64,000 nucleotides of DNA from Neoarius graeffei. Its lineage: Eukaryota; Chordata; Actinopteri; Siluriformes; Ariidae. Under the pieces are notes generated by a model. That model worked only from the letters and a program-made list of their open reading frames with translations. It searched no databases and was not told the DNA's origin. The DNA lies in assembly GCF_027579695.1 (NCBI RefSeq), contig NC_083579.1, positions 68,396,871 through 68,460,870 on the forward strand, in the 5' to 3' direction. Below, in pieces: positions 1-12,311 of this stretch (position 1 is its first letter; each line of letters starts with the position of its first letter). A program made the translations under genes and the position numbers.

Positions 1-152
1 TATGCACCCACAAGCTCAAACCATGAAACATCCAAACCCCTAAACCACTCAAATCCTCTAACCGGCAAAAGTTTAAATACAAAGACTGAAATACTTACTT
101 TAAATATTTATATTTAAAGCTCACTGGCTCATTTCAGCTCAGAGCCTTCATC

Positions 153-155
<3 letters not shown>

Positions 156-233
<78 letters not shown>
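156..233. repeat. (TA)n microsatellite
   Basis: An uninterrupted run of about 39 TA units. It is flanked by ordinary AT-rich DNA with no gene nearby. A tract of this length is normally highly polymorphic. Confidence 0.97.
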
Positions 234-237
<4 letters not shown>

Positions 238-377
238 CTTGACACAAGGTAGATATGATCTGATATATACACACACACAAAGGTGTTGTGGGAGGAATAT
301 TTTGTTACTCACTACATGATTTAAAAGGTTTAATAACAAATGTAATACTTCATGACAACAAATATGGTCAACTCCAT

Positions 378-417
378 GCCACGGCATTTGGCAGACACCC
401 TTATCCAGAGTCACTTA
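378..417. repeat. tRNA-like SINE fragment, left part, split by Tc1
   Basis: The text GGCAGACACCCTTATCCAGA followed by GTCACTTA is a motif common in fish SINE bodies; a related motif recurs near 51425. It ends exactly at the TA where the Tc1 element begins, and its continuation resumes at 1442 with the lead-in to the 'ctcaagggcccagcagtgg' text. The SINE was therefore there before the Tc1. Confidence 0.55.
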
Positions 418-1441
418 CGGTGGCGCTTGAAAGTTTGTGAACCCTTTAGAATTTTCTATATTTCTGCATAAATATGACCTAAAACATCATCAGATTTTCA
501 CACCATCAGGAGAATACTGAACAACAATGGTGTGCATGGCAGGGTTGCAAGGAGAAAGCCACTGCTCTCCTAAAAGAACATTGCTGCTCGTCTGCAGTTT
601 GCTAAAGACCACGTGGACAAGCCAGAAGGCTATTGGAAAAATGTTTTGTGGACGGATGAGACCAAAATAGAACTTTTTGGTTTAAATGAGAAGCGTTATG
701 TTTGGAGAAAGGAAAACACTGCATTCCAGCATAAGAACTTTATCCCATCTGTGAAACATGGTGGTGGTAGTATCATGGTTTGGGCCTGTTTTGCTGCATC
801 TGGGCCAGGACGGCTTGCCATCATTGATGGAACAATGAATTCTGAATTATACCAGCGAATTCTAAAGGAAAATGTCAGGACATCTGTCCATGAACTGAAT
901 CTCAAGAGAAGGTGGGTCATGCAGCAAGACAACGACCCTAAGCACACAAGTCGTTCTACCAAAGAATGGTTAAAGAAGAATAAAGTTAATGTTTTGGAAT
1001 GGCCAAGTCAAAGTCCTGACCTTAATCCAATTGAAATGTTGTGGAAGGACCTGAAGTGAGCAGTTCTTGTGAGGAAACCCACCAACATCCCAGAGTTGAA
1101 GCTGTTCTGTACGGAGGAATGGACTAAAATTCCTCCAAGCCGGTGTGCAGGACTGATCAACAGTTACCGCAAACGTTTAGTTGCAGTTATTGCTGCACAA
1201 GGGGGTCACACCAGATACTGAAAGCAAAGGTTCACATACTTTTGCCACTCACAGGTATGTAACATTGGATCATTTTCCTCAATAAATAAATGACCAAGTA
1301 TAATATTTTTGTCTCATTTGTTTAACTGGGTTCTCTTTATCTACTTTTAGGACTTGTGTGAAAATCTGATGGTGTTTTAGGTCATATTTATGCAAAAATA
1401 TAGAAAATTCTAAAGGGTTCACAAACTTTCAAGCACCACTG
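418..1441 (+). mobile_element. Tc1-like transposon, internally deleted
   Basis: Inverted repeats of about 85 bp begin CGGTGGCGCTTGAAAG on the left and end CTTTCAAGCACCACTG on the right. TA lies immediately outside both ends (416-417 and 1442-1443), the usual Tc1/mariner target duplication. The element is about 1.02 kb against the family's usual ~1.6 kb, because the part that would encode the N-terminal paired-type DNA-binding domain is missing. What remains is the catalytic half, described separately. It inserted into an older SINE-like repeat. Confidence 0.93.
613..1059 (+). pseudogene. Tc1-like transposase, catalytic half
   Basis: This reads as the C-terminal part of a DDE (DD34E) Tc1 transposase, which in an intact element cuts and joins DNA in the nucleus. 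The first catalytic Asp is in WTDETK, the [10 protein letters not shown] block follows, the second Asp is in QQDNDPKH, and the Glu is in SPDLNPIE. Recognisable coding text continues upstream of the Met (VARRKPLL... with a stop) and downstream of the TGA (PTNIPELKLF..., KRLVAVIAAQGG). The stop after WKDLK and the missing N-terminal domain make it inactive. It could supply no function without a helper. Confidence 0.9.
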
Positions 1442-1562
1442 TACGTTCATCTCATGTTATACAACTGAGGGCCTTACTCAAGGGCCCAGCAGTGGCAGCA
1501 CTGGGATTTAAATTCATGACCTTCTGATCAGAAGTCCAACATCTTAACAACTGAGCTATATG
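1442..1562 (+). repeat. tRNA-like SINE fragment, right part
   Basis: It carries the 'ctcaagggcccagcagtgg' block and the tRNA-like 'aacaactgagcta' ending seen in several fish SINEs. It continues the fragment at 378-417 across the Tc1 insertion. Confidence 0.5.
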
Positions 1563-1631
1563 TGTGTGTGTGTTTATAATTCTATACTTTTATACTAGTA
1601 TAGATAAATATAAAGTAATACTTTTATATTA

Positions 1632-2004
1632 GGGCGGCACGGTGGTGTAGTGGTTAGCGCTGTTGCCTCACAGCAAGAGGGTCCGGGTTCGAGCCCCATG
1701 GCCGGTGAGGGCCTTTCTGTGTGGAGTTTGCATGTTCTCCCCGTGTCCGCGTGGGTTTCCTCCGAGTGCTCCGGTTTCCCCCACAGTCCAAAGACATGCA
1801 GGTTAGGTTAACTGGTGACTCTAAATTGACCGTAGGTGTGAATGTGAGTGTGAATGGTTGTCTGTGTCTATGTGTCAGCCCTGTGATGACCTGGCGACTT
1901 GTCCAGGGTGTACCCCGCCTTTCAACCATAGTCAGCTAGGATAGGCTCCAGCTTGCCTGCGACCCTGTAGAAGGATAAAGCGGCTAGAGATAATGAGATG
2001 AGAT
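1632..2004 (+). repeat. tRNA-derived SINE, copy 1
   Basis: This is a full-length copy of the dominant SINE of the window. The head GGGCGGCACGGTGGTGTAGT has a tRNA A-box-like TGGTGTAGTGGTTAGC and a B-box-like GGGTTCGAGCCCC. A body of about 280 bp follows, with a 3' end of GATAAAGCGGCTAGAGATAA plus a GATGA-type tail. Short open frames through the body in either strand are by-products of its conserved sequence and are not genes. Confidence 0.93.
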
Positions 2005-2131
2005 CAGTAAGAGCAGGTGGACTCAATCCACAAACTGTTGATGAAAACAATATCACTTGTTTTGAAGATGATTCATTTTTAGGTAGTGTTTGTTATACCT
2101 ATAATAATGTTTTCTTTCTTTTATGTTTTAT

Positions 2132-2665
2132 TATGCCTCCGCCACCTTAAGGTGCAGGAGGCATTATGTTTTCGAGTTGTCCGTGCGTCCGTCCCAAAAC
2201 CTTGTGAACACGATATCTCAAAGGCTAATGAAAGGAATTTCACCAAACTTTCACCATTTGTGCGCTTTGGGACAAAGATGAAATGATTAGATTTTGAGGT
2301 TAAAAGGTCACAGGTCAAGATTACTGTGAGGTCAAATGTCCATCCCCAAACCTTGTGAACACCATATCTCAAAGGCTAATGAAAGGAATTTCACCAAACT
2401 TTCACCATTTGTGCACTTTGGGACAAAGATGAAATGATTAGATTTTGAGATCAAAAGTTCTAAGGTCAAGGTCACTGTGAGGTCAAATGTCTGTCCGAAA
2501 CCATTGTGAACACAATATCTCCAAGGCAAATGAAAGGAATTTCACCAAACTTTCAGCATTTGTGCATTTGGAACAAACATGAACTGATTAGATTTTGAGG
2601 TTAAAAGGTCACAGGTCAAGATTACTGTGAGGTCAAATGTCCATCCCCAAATCACAACTTAATAA
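2132..2665. repeat. Tandem ~150-bp repeat with AGGTCA motifs
   Basis: Three diverged monomers share the block 'ttgtgaacacRatatctc...aatgaaaggaatttcaccaaactttca', at about 2200, 2351 and 2501. The array starts with a strong hairpin (2132-2167, CCTCCGCCACCTTAAGGTGC...GGAGG). Each monomer holds three AGGTCA hexamers. In monomers 1 and 3 the first two are spaced by one base (2305-2317, 2606-2618); in monomer 2 they abut (2463-2474). A related but more diverged array lies at 23843-24450. Confidence 0.8.
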
Positions 2666-2829
2666 GGCGTGTAGTCTACCAGGCAGTGGCATCCCCATCG
2701 ATGCCGTTGGCATCGAGTTCTATTTAGTTCTACTATTTTTGGTTTCATAGTTACAGAACACACATTTATTCATACAAAATCACGCAAAAATATTAGAATG
2801 GATCTTTATCAGGATCCTGGAACGGAATT

Positions 2830-2850
2830 TTAAAAGAAGAAGAAGAAGAA
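2830..2850. repeat. (AAG)n short microsatellite
   Basis: GAAGAAGAAGAAGAA run, impure at its edges, just after a stretch that may be the tail of an RTE or SINE copy. The following 240 bases up to the next SINE hold nothing I recognise. Confidence 0.7.
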
Positions 2851-3096
2851 CAAGAAGGACAGTCCAGAAAAACATAAATTAAATGTTAAAATGCCTAAGT
2901 GTTAACTAAGTGTTAAAATGCCTTACAATATTTAAAACATGGTCTGGCTTTTCATTTCTTTACTCTTCTTTTCTTTCTTTTCTGGGAGAGGAGGTCAGAA
3001 TATTTAAACCTCAACTTTAACAGAACATGTGAAATATATTCAATTTCCAATTTCATTTGAGGCTAATGCCCTTAAGGCATTATAAACTCAAACTAG

Positions 3097-3459
3097 CCAT
3101 CCATCCATCCATTATCTGTAGCCGCTTATCCTGTCCTACAGGGTCGCAGGCAAGCTGGAACCTATCCCAGCTGACTATGGGTGAGAGGCGGGGTACACCC
3201 AGGTTATTGCAGGGCTGACACATAGACACAACCATTCACACTCACATTCACACCTACGGTCAATTTAGAGCCACCAATTAGCCTAACCTGTATGTCTTTG
3301 GACTGTGGGGGAAACCGGAGCACCCGGAGGAAACCCACACAGACACGGGGAGAACATGCAAACTCCACACAGAAAGGCCCTCGCCAGCCGCTGGGCTCAA
3401 ACCCAGGACCTTCTTGCTGTGAGGCGACAGTGCTAACCACTACACCACCGTGCCGCCCT
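3097..3459 (-). repeat. tRNA-derived SINE, copy 2
   Basis: A reverse-oriented full copy with a CATC-repeat tail on the left and the tRNA-like head ending at 3459. A direct repeat TAAACTCAAACT flanks it on both sides (3085-3096 and 3459-3470). This is a target-site duplication and shows retroposition. Confidence 0.93.
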
Positions 3460-3534
3460 AAACTCAAACTAATAAACTACAAACTAACTTCATATTTGGA
3501 ATACTGCACTGTTAGGTTCTTCTTTGCAAAACAG

Positions 3535-3915
3535 CTCAAACTTCTTCTTCTGGCTGCTCTCGATTAGGGGTCGCCACAGCAGATCTTTCATCTCCGTTGC
3601 TCCCTGTCTTCTGCATCCTTCTCTACCAAACCTGCCACTATCATGTCCTCTCTCACCACATCCATGTATCTCCTCTTTGGCCTTCCCCATTTTCGTGTGC
3701 CTGGCAGCTCCATCCTCAACATTCTCCTTCCAACATGCTCTGCATCTCTTCTCAGGACGTGCGTACCATCTCAGTCTCATCTCTCTTAGCTTAATTCCCA
3801 AGCTCTCTACATGTGCCGTCCCTCTGATGTGCTCGTTCCTTATCCTGTCCATCCTCGTCACTCCCATCCTCAACTCCACCACCTCCAACTTTGCCTCCTG
3901 TCTCTTCGTTAAGGG
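3535..3915 (-). mobile_element. RTE-type LINE 3' fragment
   Basis: The minus strand encodes the end of an RTE-like reverse transcriptase: MDRIRNEHIRGTAHVESLG followed by a degraded R-LRW stretch, then a tail rich in AAG. The piece is 5'-truncated, as usual for LINEs. A direct repeat ACAGCTCAAACTT flanks it (3530-3542 and 3917-3929), so its ends are defined. The reading is frameshifted and inactive. Confidence 0.82.
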
Positions 3916-3975
3916 AACAGCTCAAACTTGTAAAATGATTATACTAAAATATAATTGTCGCAATAATAATGATGG

Positions 3976-4352
3976 TGGGCGGCACGGTGGTGTAGTGGTT
4001 AGCGCTGTCGCCTCACAGCAAGAAGATTCTGGGTTCGAGCCCCGTGGCCGGCGAGGGCCTTTCTGTGTGGAGTTTGCATGTTCTCCCTGTGTCCGCGTGG
4101 GTTTCCTCCGGTTGCTCCGGTTTCCCCCACAGTCCAAAGACATGCAGGTTAGGTTAACTGGTGACTCTAAATTGACCGTAGGTGTGAATGTGAGTGTGAA
4201 TGGTTGTCTGTGTCTATGTGTCAGCCCTGTGATGACCTGGCGACTTGTCCAGGGTGTACCCCGCCTTTTGCCCGTAGTCAGCTGGGATAGACTCCAGCTT
4301 GCCTGCGACCCTGTAGAACAGGATAAAGCGGCTAGAGATAATGAGATGAGAT
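3976..4352 (+). repeat. tRNA-derived SINE, copy 3
   Basis: Full copy with head, body and GATGAGATG tail. The direct repeat AATAATGATGGTG precedes the head (about 3963-3975) and recurs just after the tail (about 4353-4365), giving a 13-bp target duplication. Confidence 0.94.
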
Positions 4353-4365
4353 GAATAATGATGGT

Positions 4366-5850
4366 GTAATTATAAAAAGCTGCAAATATTAAAAAAGATA
4401 CTAATCCAGGAAAAAGGATTATACAGATCTATCAGTTCCAGGATTTTTAAGCCTCACCACATGTGTTTCATGTGTGCTTCTGCAATCAGACATTTACAAC
4501 ACATTAGTTGAATTCTTCTGCAGTGGCAAAGTTGAATAAAACACTCTATACCATTGTGTACAGTAATGCAGCTATTGATTATTTTTCCAAGTGTGTATTT
4601 GTCAGAGGTTGTGACTGAAGAATGAGGCACTGCTCATATGGAGTTTATCCTTCATATGTGATGGTGTTTCCCTCTTCTGGTCAGAATTATAAATGGCACA
4701 AAGCATACAGATATTTCTCTCTGTCTTGTTAAATGTCTCAATTGAAATGATATCTATATTAAAAAAAAATACAAGAAGAGCTCAAAAGTTACCGACCGAG
4801 CTCTTTGGATGGCATAAAATACTGCACGCCCATATTTTAGCGTATAAATGAACATTAACTTCAGATTTAAAGGCTTTATTATAAATGTTTTATTATTATA
4901 GCCAAATGCAATAGGCCTATAATGTAAATGATGCATGGCAATGGCAATCTTTGCTATTTGGACAAGGAGAATTAATAGGTGATAAAATGTTTGACAGGCA
5001 TCCTTAATCTTGCAGGTGGGTGTGAGGCCACTAGGTGGCACTATTTTCCTTTCTTGGCCTAATAATAAACTTGGCCAGTATATTACTTGGAGTTAGTATG
5101 GGCCCTGATACCTTTAGGAAAGCTACTGTAGGTTTGTTTGGGGTTTTTTTCCCCCCTCCTTTTCATGTTCTGTGTAATAGTTTTACCTCCATTTAATTTG
5201 TCTTAGGATTGACATTTAAATGACTGACTCTCTGCTGTGTTTCATTGAAGTCTCTCAAAATTGTGCTTCAACTTTATCTGATTCCAAGCGAAAATTAAAA
5301 ATGACTGTTTAGCTGAAGCTGAGAACAACAAGAAGCACTTCCCACCTCATTCTCAATCAAAAGCACATCTTACCATAAGCCGAACACTTCATCACAATTA
5401 CTTGTGTTTTAATTGAAAAGGTAAGCCAGTTTATTTGGAGGGAGATTGATTGAATTAAAAAAAAACAGATTTCTCATTATTATTTGCCATAGTTTTTTTT
5501 TTTCAAAAGAATATTATTATTATTATTATTATTATTATTTTCCCTCCTCCTCACAGTGCCAATTAAACTCGTGTTTTAATTTCTCCAGTATTGTAATTTC
5601 AGATATAATTGTTGCTTGAGTGCCTTGCAGGGTTGACTATTTAATTTGTTTTCATCATGGCCAACAGTGGCTCTGATTAAAATGTTAACGCAAACATGTT
5701 ACTGCAGCAGATCAATTAAAGCCGTCTTCAGCGTGGTCAGTTACATCATGTTTAATACAAGTAAGTTCATTTGGTTTTGTGTGACTAACTGAGGACTGAG
5801 AGCACACGTTCAGTCTGAGGCTACAGTGGGCACAGATTAGTCGAAAGTGG
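4366..5850. other. Non-coding stretch, mostly unique; (ATT)n inside
   Basis: No coding signal or transposon termini were found. An (ATT)n run sits at 5511-5540. The part 5230-5770 looks unique and contains several TAAT-rich motifs. See the findings for its possible regulatory nature. Confidence 0.5.
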
Positions 5851-5899
5851 ACAGTTTAAGGTTCAAGAAATGTCGCTTGGTCTTTTTCTAGTTTACAGC

Positions 5900-6110
5900 T
5901 GTTTACGTTTGGTGAACCTGTGGCGTTGGTCTTACTGTAGCTGACAGGAGTGGAACCTGATGGGTTCTGTTGATTTTGTTGCCCAGGTTTGATGTGTTGT
6001 GCGTTCTGAGATGCTTTTCTGTGCACTGTGGTTGTAAAGAGTAGTAAATATCTCAACCAAGAGAACTCCAGCGCTGTGTCCGCATGTATTACAAAATATC
6101 TGAAGATACA
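5900..6110 (+). repeat. Degenerate fragment of the 19.96-kb MITE family
   Basis: 'tctgagatgcttttctgtgc', with 'ctgtggttgtaaagagt' soon after, resembles the left internal part of the element at 19962-21685 (gatgcttttctgctcacc...ggttgtaaagagt). No ends are preserved. Confidence 0.6.
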
Positions 6111-6547
6111 TCAAGTTTCTCTAAAGGTACAATACGCGCAATAAAAATATGCTGAGAACAGTTAAACCTAACATGAATTGGAGTCTGTTAAGATCTCAGA
6201 TCTCGTATCTACATAACTAGAACTCTTTACCGGATGACATTCAATCACTGTCAACTATTAAGAAATTTAAAACTCGACGGCCTTTCGATTTCATAAAATC
6301 GGTGAAATTTAGTTCCCTCTGAAATTTGGTCATTGTGATATATGTTTATTTCTGTAATATCTATGGGGGAAAAAGGCCATTCTGTGGCTGGGAAGTTATG
6401 GGGATTCCAGAGCAAATAATGTGCATAAAATCGCTTGCTTCGCGCAGTCAAGCAGACAGAGGAAGTCCATGTGCACATGCGCAGGTTTACCTTCTTCTGC
6501 TTCTTTTTCTTCTTCTTTTGGGTTTTACGGCAGCTGGTATACACAGT

Positions 6548-7158
6548 CAGTGCGTTTACATGCACATAGAGAAAATCGAATTTCTGCCGTAGCTCGACTG
6601 AAATCGAAGTTCTAAATGCCATGGAAACACCTTAGCTCGGCTGAAATCGAACCGAACTGGATTTCTCGTAATCGAGCTACGCGACCTAGATTATGCGATT
6701 GTAGCCGAGCTACTTAGTGCATGTAAACCCTATCGAGCTACATAGTCGAGCTACTTACTTCAGCACTGCCCCTTCCGGAAGTGACGAGTGACGAGACCAC
6801 AAGCGGGAAACACAACAGCCTCGGTCGGCATGACAACAGTAGTAGTAGCGAGCAGTAGAAGAGGTCAGGAGGAACAACATCTCTCGATGTTGCTGTCCTC
6901 GTCGTCGTTCTTCTTGTGAACATGGAACTGATAACTTTGTTTATACTCTTGAATAGCTCTTCTTCATGACGACAACCGGAAGTGTACCAGCACGATGGGG
7001 CGTGTAGCGCCACCTGTGGCTCGGGTGCACAATGTACCTCACACAATAGCTCGATTTCCTTGTGTGTATGTTGGATTGGATTTCTCTGGCACCCCTGCTG
7101 GGACCCTTAGCTCGATTACCGACAGTAGCTCGATTTGGATGTGCATGTAAACGCACTG
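6548..7158. mobile_element. Long-TIR MITE (CAGTG ends, hAT-like)
   Basis: The ends are inverted: CAGTGCGTTTACATGCACA on the left and TGTGCATGTAAACGCACTG on the right, a perfect 18-19 bp match. Inside, blocks built on 'TAGCTCGATT' or 'cgagctac' repeat near both ends. The CAGTG start is typical of hAT elements, but no clear 8-bp target duplication is visible. It is about 611 bp and has no transposase. It sits in an older repeat carrying 'ttttgggttttacggcagctgg' on the left and 'tgccatctacaggtttacc' on the right. Confidence 0.8.
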
Positions 7159-7501
7159 AGTGTTGCATTACTGCCATCTACAGGTTTACCTTTGAGCGTG
7201 CACTGACAGTTCCATCATTCTGTCGCTAAACGAACAGCTGATCACACCGAGGTGCTCGCTGACCGCCGATATTTATTAGTTTGGTCCTGCATTTCCTTTC
7301 CTTCGCATATAACATTAACGTCTTTTCTTCTTGCTTTCCGTTACTGTAGTCGGTCTTTCACGTTTCATTCGCGTCCTCCATTTTCCTCTCCCGTTTCAAA
7401 TTTGTATCCCACAATGCTTTGTGCGAACAGGGAAAGCTGACCACATGATTCATGACATAGTATCTTGTATTGGGTCATGGTGAAGCAGGAAAAAATAGCA
7501 G

Positions 7502-7529
7502 AGAATTTAGGGCCATGTGGCCCTAAATT
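7502..7529. other. Short perfect palindrome
   Basis: AATTTAGGGCCATGTGGCCCTAAATT can fold into an 11-12 bp stem with a tiny loop. No known element is attached; it is probably the remnant of a foldback MITE. Confidence 0.75.
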
Positions 7530-8059
7530 CATTAATTGTTCTGTTTTTTAAAAATAAATAAAATAAAATTGGAAGTCTGTGATTCAAATTCAGTAGCTTT
7601 CGGTCCACTAAACAAAAATAATTGGATGTCAGGGAAAATTCTTTTTATGACCTCAACTTGAAAAATCTGAAAGGCAGTATATCTTTAAAAGAGCAGTGAA
7701 AAGTTTCTTCATAGTAAATAATAAATAATTAAATAATAATTCTTTTTCTTTTTATTCTATTTTTAGTACATTTATTTTATCAGCATTATTTTTATTTTTT
7801 GTCATTATCATGTTCTTTTCATCACATTATTTATTTGAATGTCTTACTAACTGTTTACTTAAGTGTAGTTTTTTATTATATGTATTTTATTATTAGGTAT
7901 ATGCATATTTTTTTTTCAACTCTTCCAGAGCCTGACTGAAAATCGTATTATGTGATGTAGGTCTTCTGAATAAAGATCAATATTATTGGAGCTACTGTCA
8001 GCTTGAACCATTCTGCCTTTTTTCCTTTTTCCTCTCGAATCAGCAGAGTTTCCCCCTTT

Positions 8060-8220
8060 ATCAATGGATGTTTTTTGTTTTTCATACCATTCTGTGTGGA
8101 CAATTTTGCATGAAATTCCCAGCAGATCAGTCGTTTCTGAAATACTCAAACCATCCCGTCTGGGACCAACAAACATACCAAGTCACTGAGATCACTTTTT
8201 CCTCCATTATCCAGTACCAT
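8060..8220 (+). repeat. Fragment of the 19.96-kb MITE family, right internal part
   Basis: The blocks CAGATCAGTCGTTTCTGAAA, TACTCAAACCATCCC and 'agtcactgagatcac' match 21440-21540 of the large MITE (agatcagcagtttatgaaatactcaaacc). The termini are lost. Confidence 0.7.
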
Positions 8221-8540
8221 CCAAAAGAGGATGGGTTTCCTTTTGAGACTGGTTCCTGTCAAGCTTTCATTATGATGTCATTTCAGGGGATTATTTCTTG
8301 CCATTGGTTTGCTTGTTCAGTTCAGTTGGTCGGATTCAATGCCCGAACTGATAATCACATCATCAGTTTTTCTCTGGCTAATCAGATACAAGGTACACCA
8401 CCATTCTTGCTGTAGCAGTTGGGGGTTAGGCACCTTGCTCAAGGGCACTTAAGCCAGTCCTGCTGGTCCAGGGAATAGAACCAGCAACCTTTTGGTCCCA
8501 AAGCTGTTTCTCTAACCATTAGGCTATGGCTTCTCCATTT
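8220..8540. repeat. Degraded SINE/LINE-type repeat pieces
   Basis: It contains the block 'gaggatgggtttccttttga' with 'ctggttcctgtcaag', related to 47698-47740. It also has the 'tagcagttgggggttaggca' and 'ccttgctcaagggcact' texts, related to the SINE variant at 47240-47280, and ends in a tRNA-like 'ctctaaccattaggcta'. No ends could be fixed. Confidence 0.5.
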
Positions 8541-8646
8541 TTGTTTGCTTATATAAATCTATATCTGGATTTCTGTACAGAAGATAATGTTAAAACCACT
8601 ACACAAATAATAATGAAATGAAATTTCGTTAAATTATTTTCAGATG

Positions 8647-9015
8647 TGGGCGGCACGGTGGTGTAGTGGTTAGCACTGTCGCCTCACAACAAGAAGGTTC
8701 TGGGTTCGAGCACAGTGGCCAACGAGGGCCTTTCTGTGTGGAGTTTGCATGTTCTCCCCGTGTCTGCGTGGGTTTCCTCCGGGTGCTCCGGTTTCCCCCA
8801 CAGTCCAAAGATATGCAGGTTAGGTCAAATGGTGGCTTTAAATTGACCGTAGGTGTGAATGTGAGTGTGAATGGTTGTTTGTCTCTATGTGTCAGACCTG
8901 TGATGATCTGGTGACTTGTCCAGGGTGTACCCCGCCTCTTGCCCATAGTCAGCTGGGATAGGATCCAGCTTGCCTGTGACCCTGCACAGGATAAGCGGCT
9001 ACAGATAATGGATGG
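8647..9015 (+). repeat. tRNA-derived SINE, copy 4
   Basis: Full copy with a GGATGGAT tail. The direct repeat ATTTTCAGATGTG before it recurs as ATTTTCAGACGTG after it, a target duplication with one substitution, so this insertion is older than copies 3 and 5. Confidence 0.93.
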
Positions 9016-9717
9016 ATATTTTCAGACGTGTTTAGGGAGTAAAGAGCGAGAACTTCACAGCGTGGCAGTGAAGTGTGATGAGTCAGCAATACATGGGTGC
9101 TTCTAGGAAACAGTGGCTGTTTGAGTGGAATCCTGCCTGAGTGGCAGATCCCTGTCATGTGCTCATGTGCATTAGTCATGACCAGAGAATGCATTGTTTT
9201 TGTTTTTAAGACATGACAGTTGCAAACGCTCGTGCCTGCCCCTGACACAATGAATGAAGGCCTTAGAAATGTGACTTGAATCAGCTGCAGAGAACAAAAC
9301 AACTCTGCACTCTCAATGGCAGCCTTTATGTCATGGATTACTCGCACCTGAGTTGGGCTGCATTGAGGAAAAGTACTTTCAAATGCTGTTTTAGGCTCGT
9401 CACATGGATGAGCAGACCAGATGTTTCCAGAACTTAAAATGTCAAATAGCAGCATGCTTGTAGTTTGACCAGAGTGAGAAGTTCATTTGGATCTTCCAAT
9501 ACTGTGAAATAACTAATATGAATGAACATAAATCACAAAAGCATGGGACAACTGGTAATATATATAGATATATATATTACAAATAATTTATACATATACT
9601 TTTATTTAGGTTTTTTTGTTTGTTTTTTGTAGAGGCATAATTCAAAACTACTATACTTTAAATAATGGATTTGTCATAATATACCATACTACACAACTAC
9701 AGGTAGGAAGTAGCATA

Positions 9718-11243
<1,526 letters not shown>

Positions 11244-11379
11244 TATCTTTAGACATATTTTTAATTTTTTACAGACATTTTTTTCCTCCATAAGATGAAA
11301 GTTACAACTTATCGCAGAATCTTTTCTATAAGACAAATTCACGCTAAATAAATTCCAGTTTCTAGGATGACAGAAGACA

Positions 11380-11410
11380 CATTTCTTTTTTTTTTTCAAC
11401 AAAAAAAAGG
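11380..11410. repeat. Homopolymer-rich (T/A) tract
   Basis: Runs of T followed by A in the presumed prox2 3'UTR region (11247-11667). Otherwise that region shows no repeats. Confidence 0.5.
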
Positions 11411-11667
11411 ATACATTTCTCCAAACAAAACTGCATAACTTGACATATAAACTTGGCAGTATAAAATGAAGTACAATTCACGCAAATGAAAAGAAAGCTA
11501 TATGACATTTGAGTCCCTGTATCAGGAGTGAACACATTGCAAAACTGTCTACTGAATCTCACATTCACAGCCGATATCAGACCTCGATCCATGATGATAA
11601 AATCATAACATTTCCTTGGTTATGAACCTCTTTTAGGCCTGCAATTGGTCATACCTTGCAAATTTAT

Positions 11668-11835
11668 CTACAAATATGAAGGAGATTTAAACTCCTCAGG
11701 AACTTCACTGTCCAGTTTACAGATGATTTTGTAAATGGCTTTTTTCCACGACGAGTCTGTATCTTTGCTGTGGGAAATGGCGTTATAAAATTCATGCAGG
11801 GTGATTTCAGCCACCTCCAAGAAGCGCTCAGGCAC
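11668..11835 (-). CDS. prox2: prox2 exon 5: C-terminal part of homeo-prospero domain
   Basis: This last coding exon begins after the acceptor 'tttgattgacag' and encodes 55 residues from VPERFLEVAEITLHEFYNAI to the stop TAG at 11668-11670. VPERFLEVAEITL and SWKKAIYKIICKLDSEVPE are signatures of the Prospero domain, which packs against the homeodomain and extends the DNA-contacting surface. It joins exon 4 in phase 0 (NDFQ/VPERF). The reading ends at EEFKSPSYL, a few residues shorter than the vertebrate PROX tails I know, which continue with a short QEL-containing end. The 3'UTR would run toward about 11250; a possible ATTAAA on the minus strand lies near 11260-11265. Confidence 0.95.
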   Translation of the reverse strand: MPERFLEVAEITLHEFYNAISHSKDTDSSWKKAIYKIICKLDSEVPEEFKSPSYL

Positions 11836-11930
11836 CTGTCAATCAAAGAAAGATGACAGAAGGTCATAGTGGTAATGGTATAAACTGAAATGAAAGGATT
11901 CTCATTTTTCAGGGAAACAACATCTCATCT

Positions 11931-12311
11931 CATCTCATCTCATTATCTCTAGCCGCTTTATCCTGTTCTACAGGGTCGCAGGCAAGCTGGAGCCTATCCC
12001 AGCTGAGCTGACTACGGGCGAAAGGCGGGGTACACCCTGGACAAGTCGCCAGGTCATCACAGGGCTGACACATAGACACAGACAACCATTCACACTCACA
12101 TTCACACCTACGGTCAATTTAGAGTCACCAGTTAACCTAACCTGCATGTCTTTGGACTGTGGGGGAAACCGGAGCACCCAGAGGAAACCCACGCAGACAC
12201 GGGGAGAACATGCAAACTCCACACAGAAAGGCCCTCGCCGGCCACGGGGCTCGAACCCGGACCTTCTTGCTGTGAGGCGACAGCGCTAACCACTACACCA
12301 CCGTGCCGCCC
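11931..12311 (-). repeat. tRNA-derived SINE, copy 5
   Basis: Reverse-oriented full copy in prox2 intron 4. The direct repeat GGGAAACAACAT occurs before the tail (11912-11923) and right after the head (12314-12325), so it was retroposed here. Confidence 0.94.

Noticed and set aside
148-414. Open frame with a (YI)n repeat
   Set aside because: It is a translation of the (TA)n microsatellite.
1654-1939. Recurrent 60-130 residue open frames reading CGGNRSTRRKPT or FPPQSKDMQVRL, here and at more than 15 other sites
   Set aside because: All lie inside copies of the tRNA-derived SINE. The reading frames survive because the SINE copies are young and similar; they have no domain and appear in both strands.
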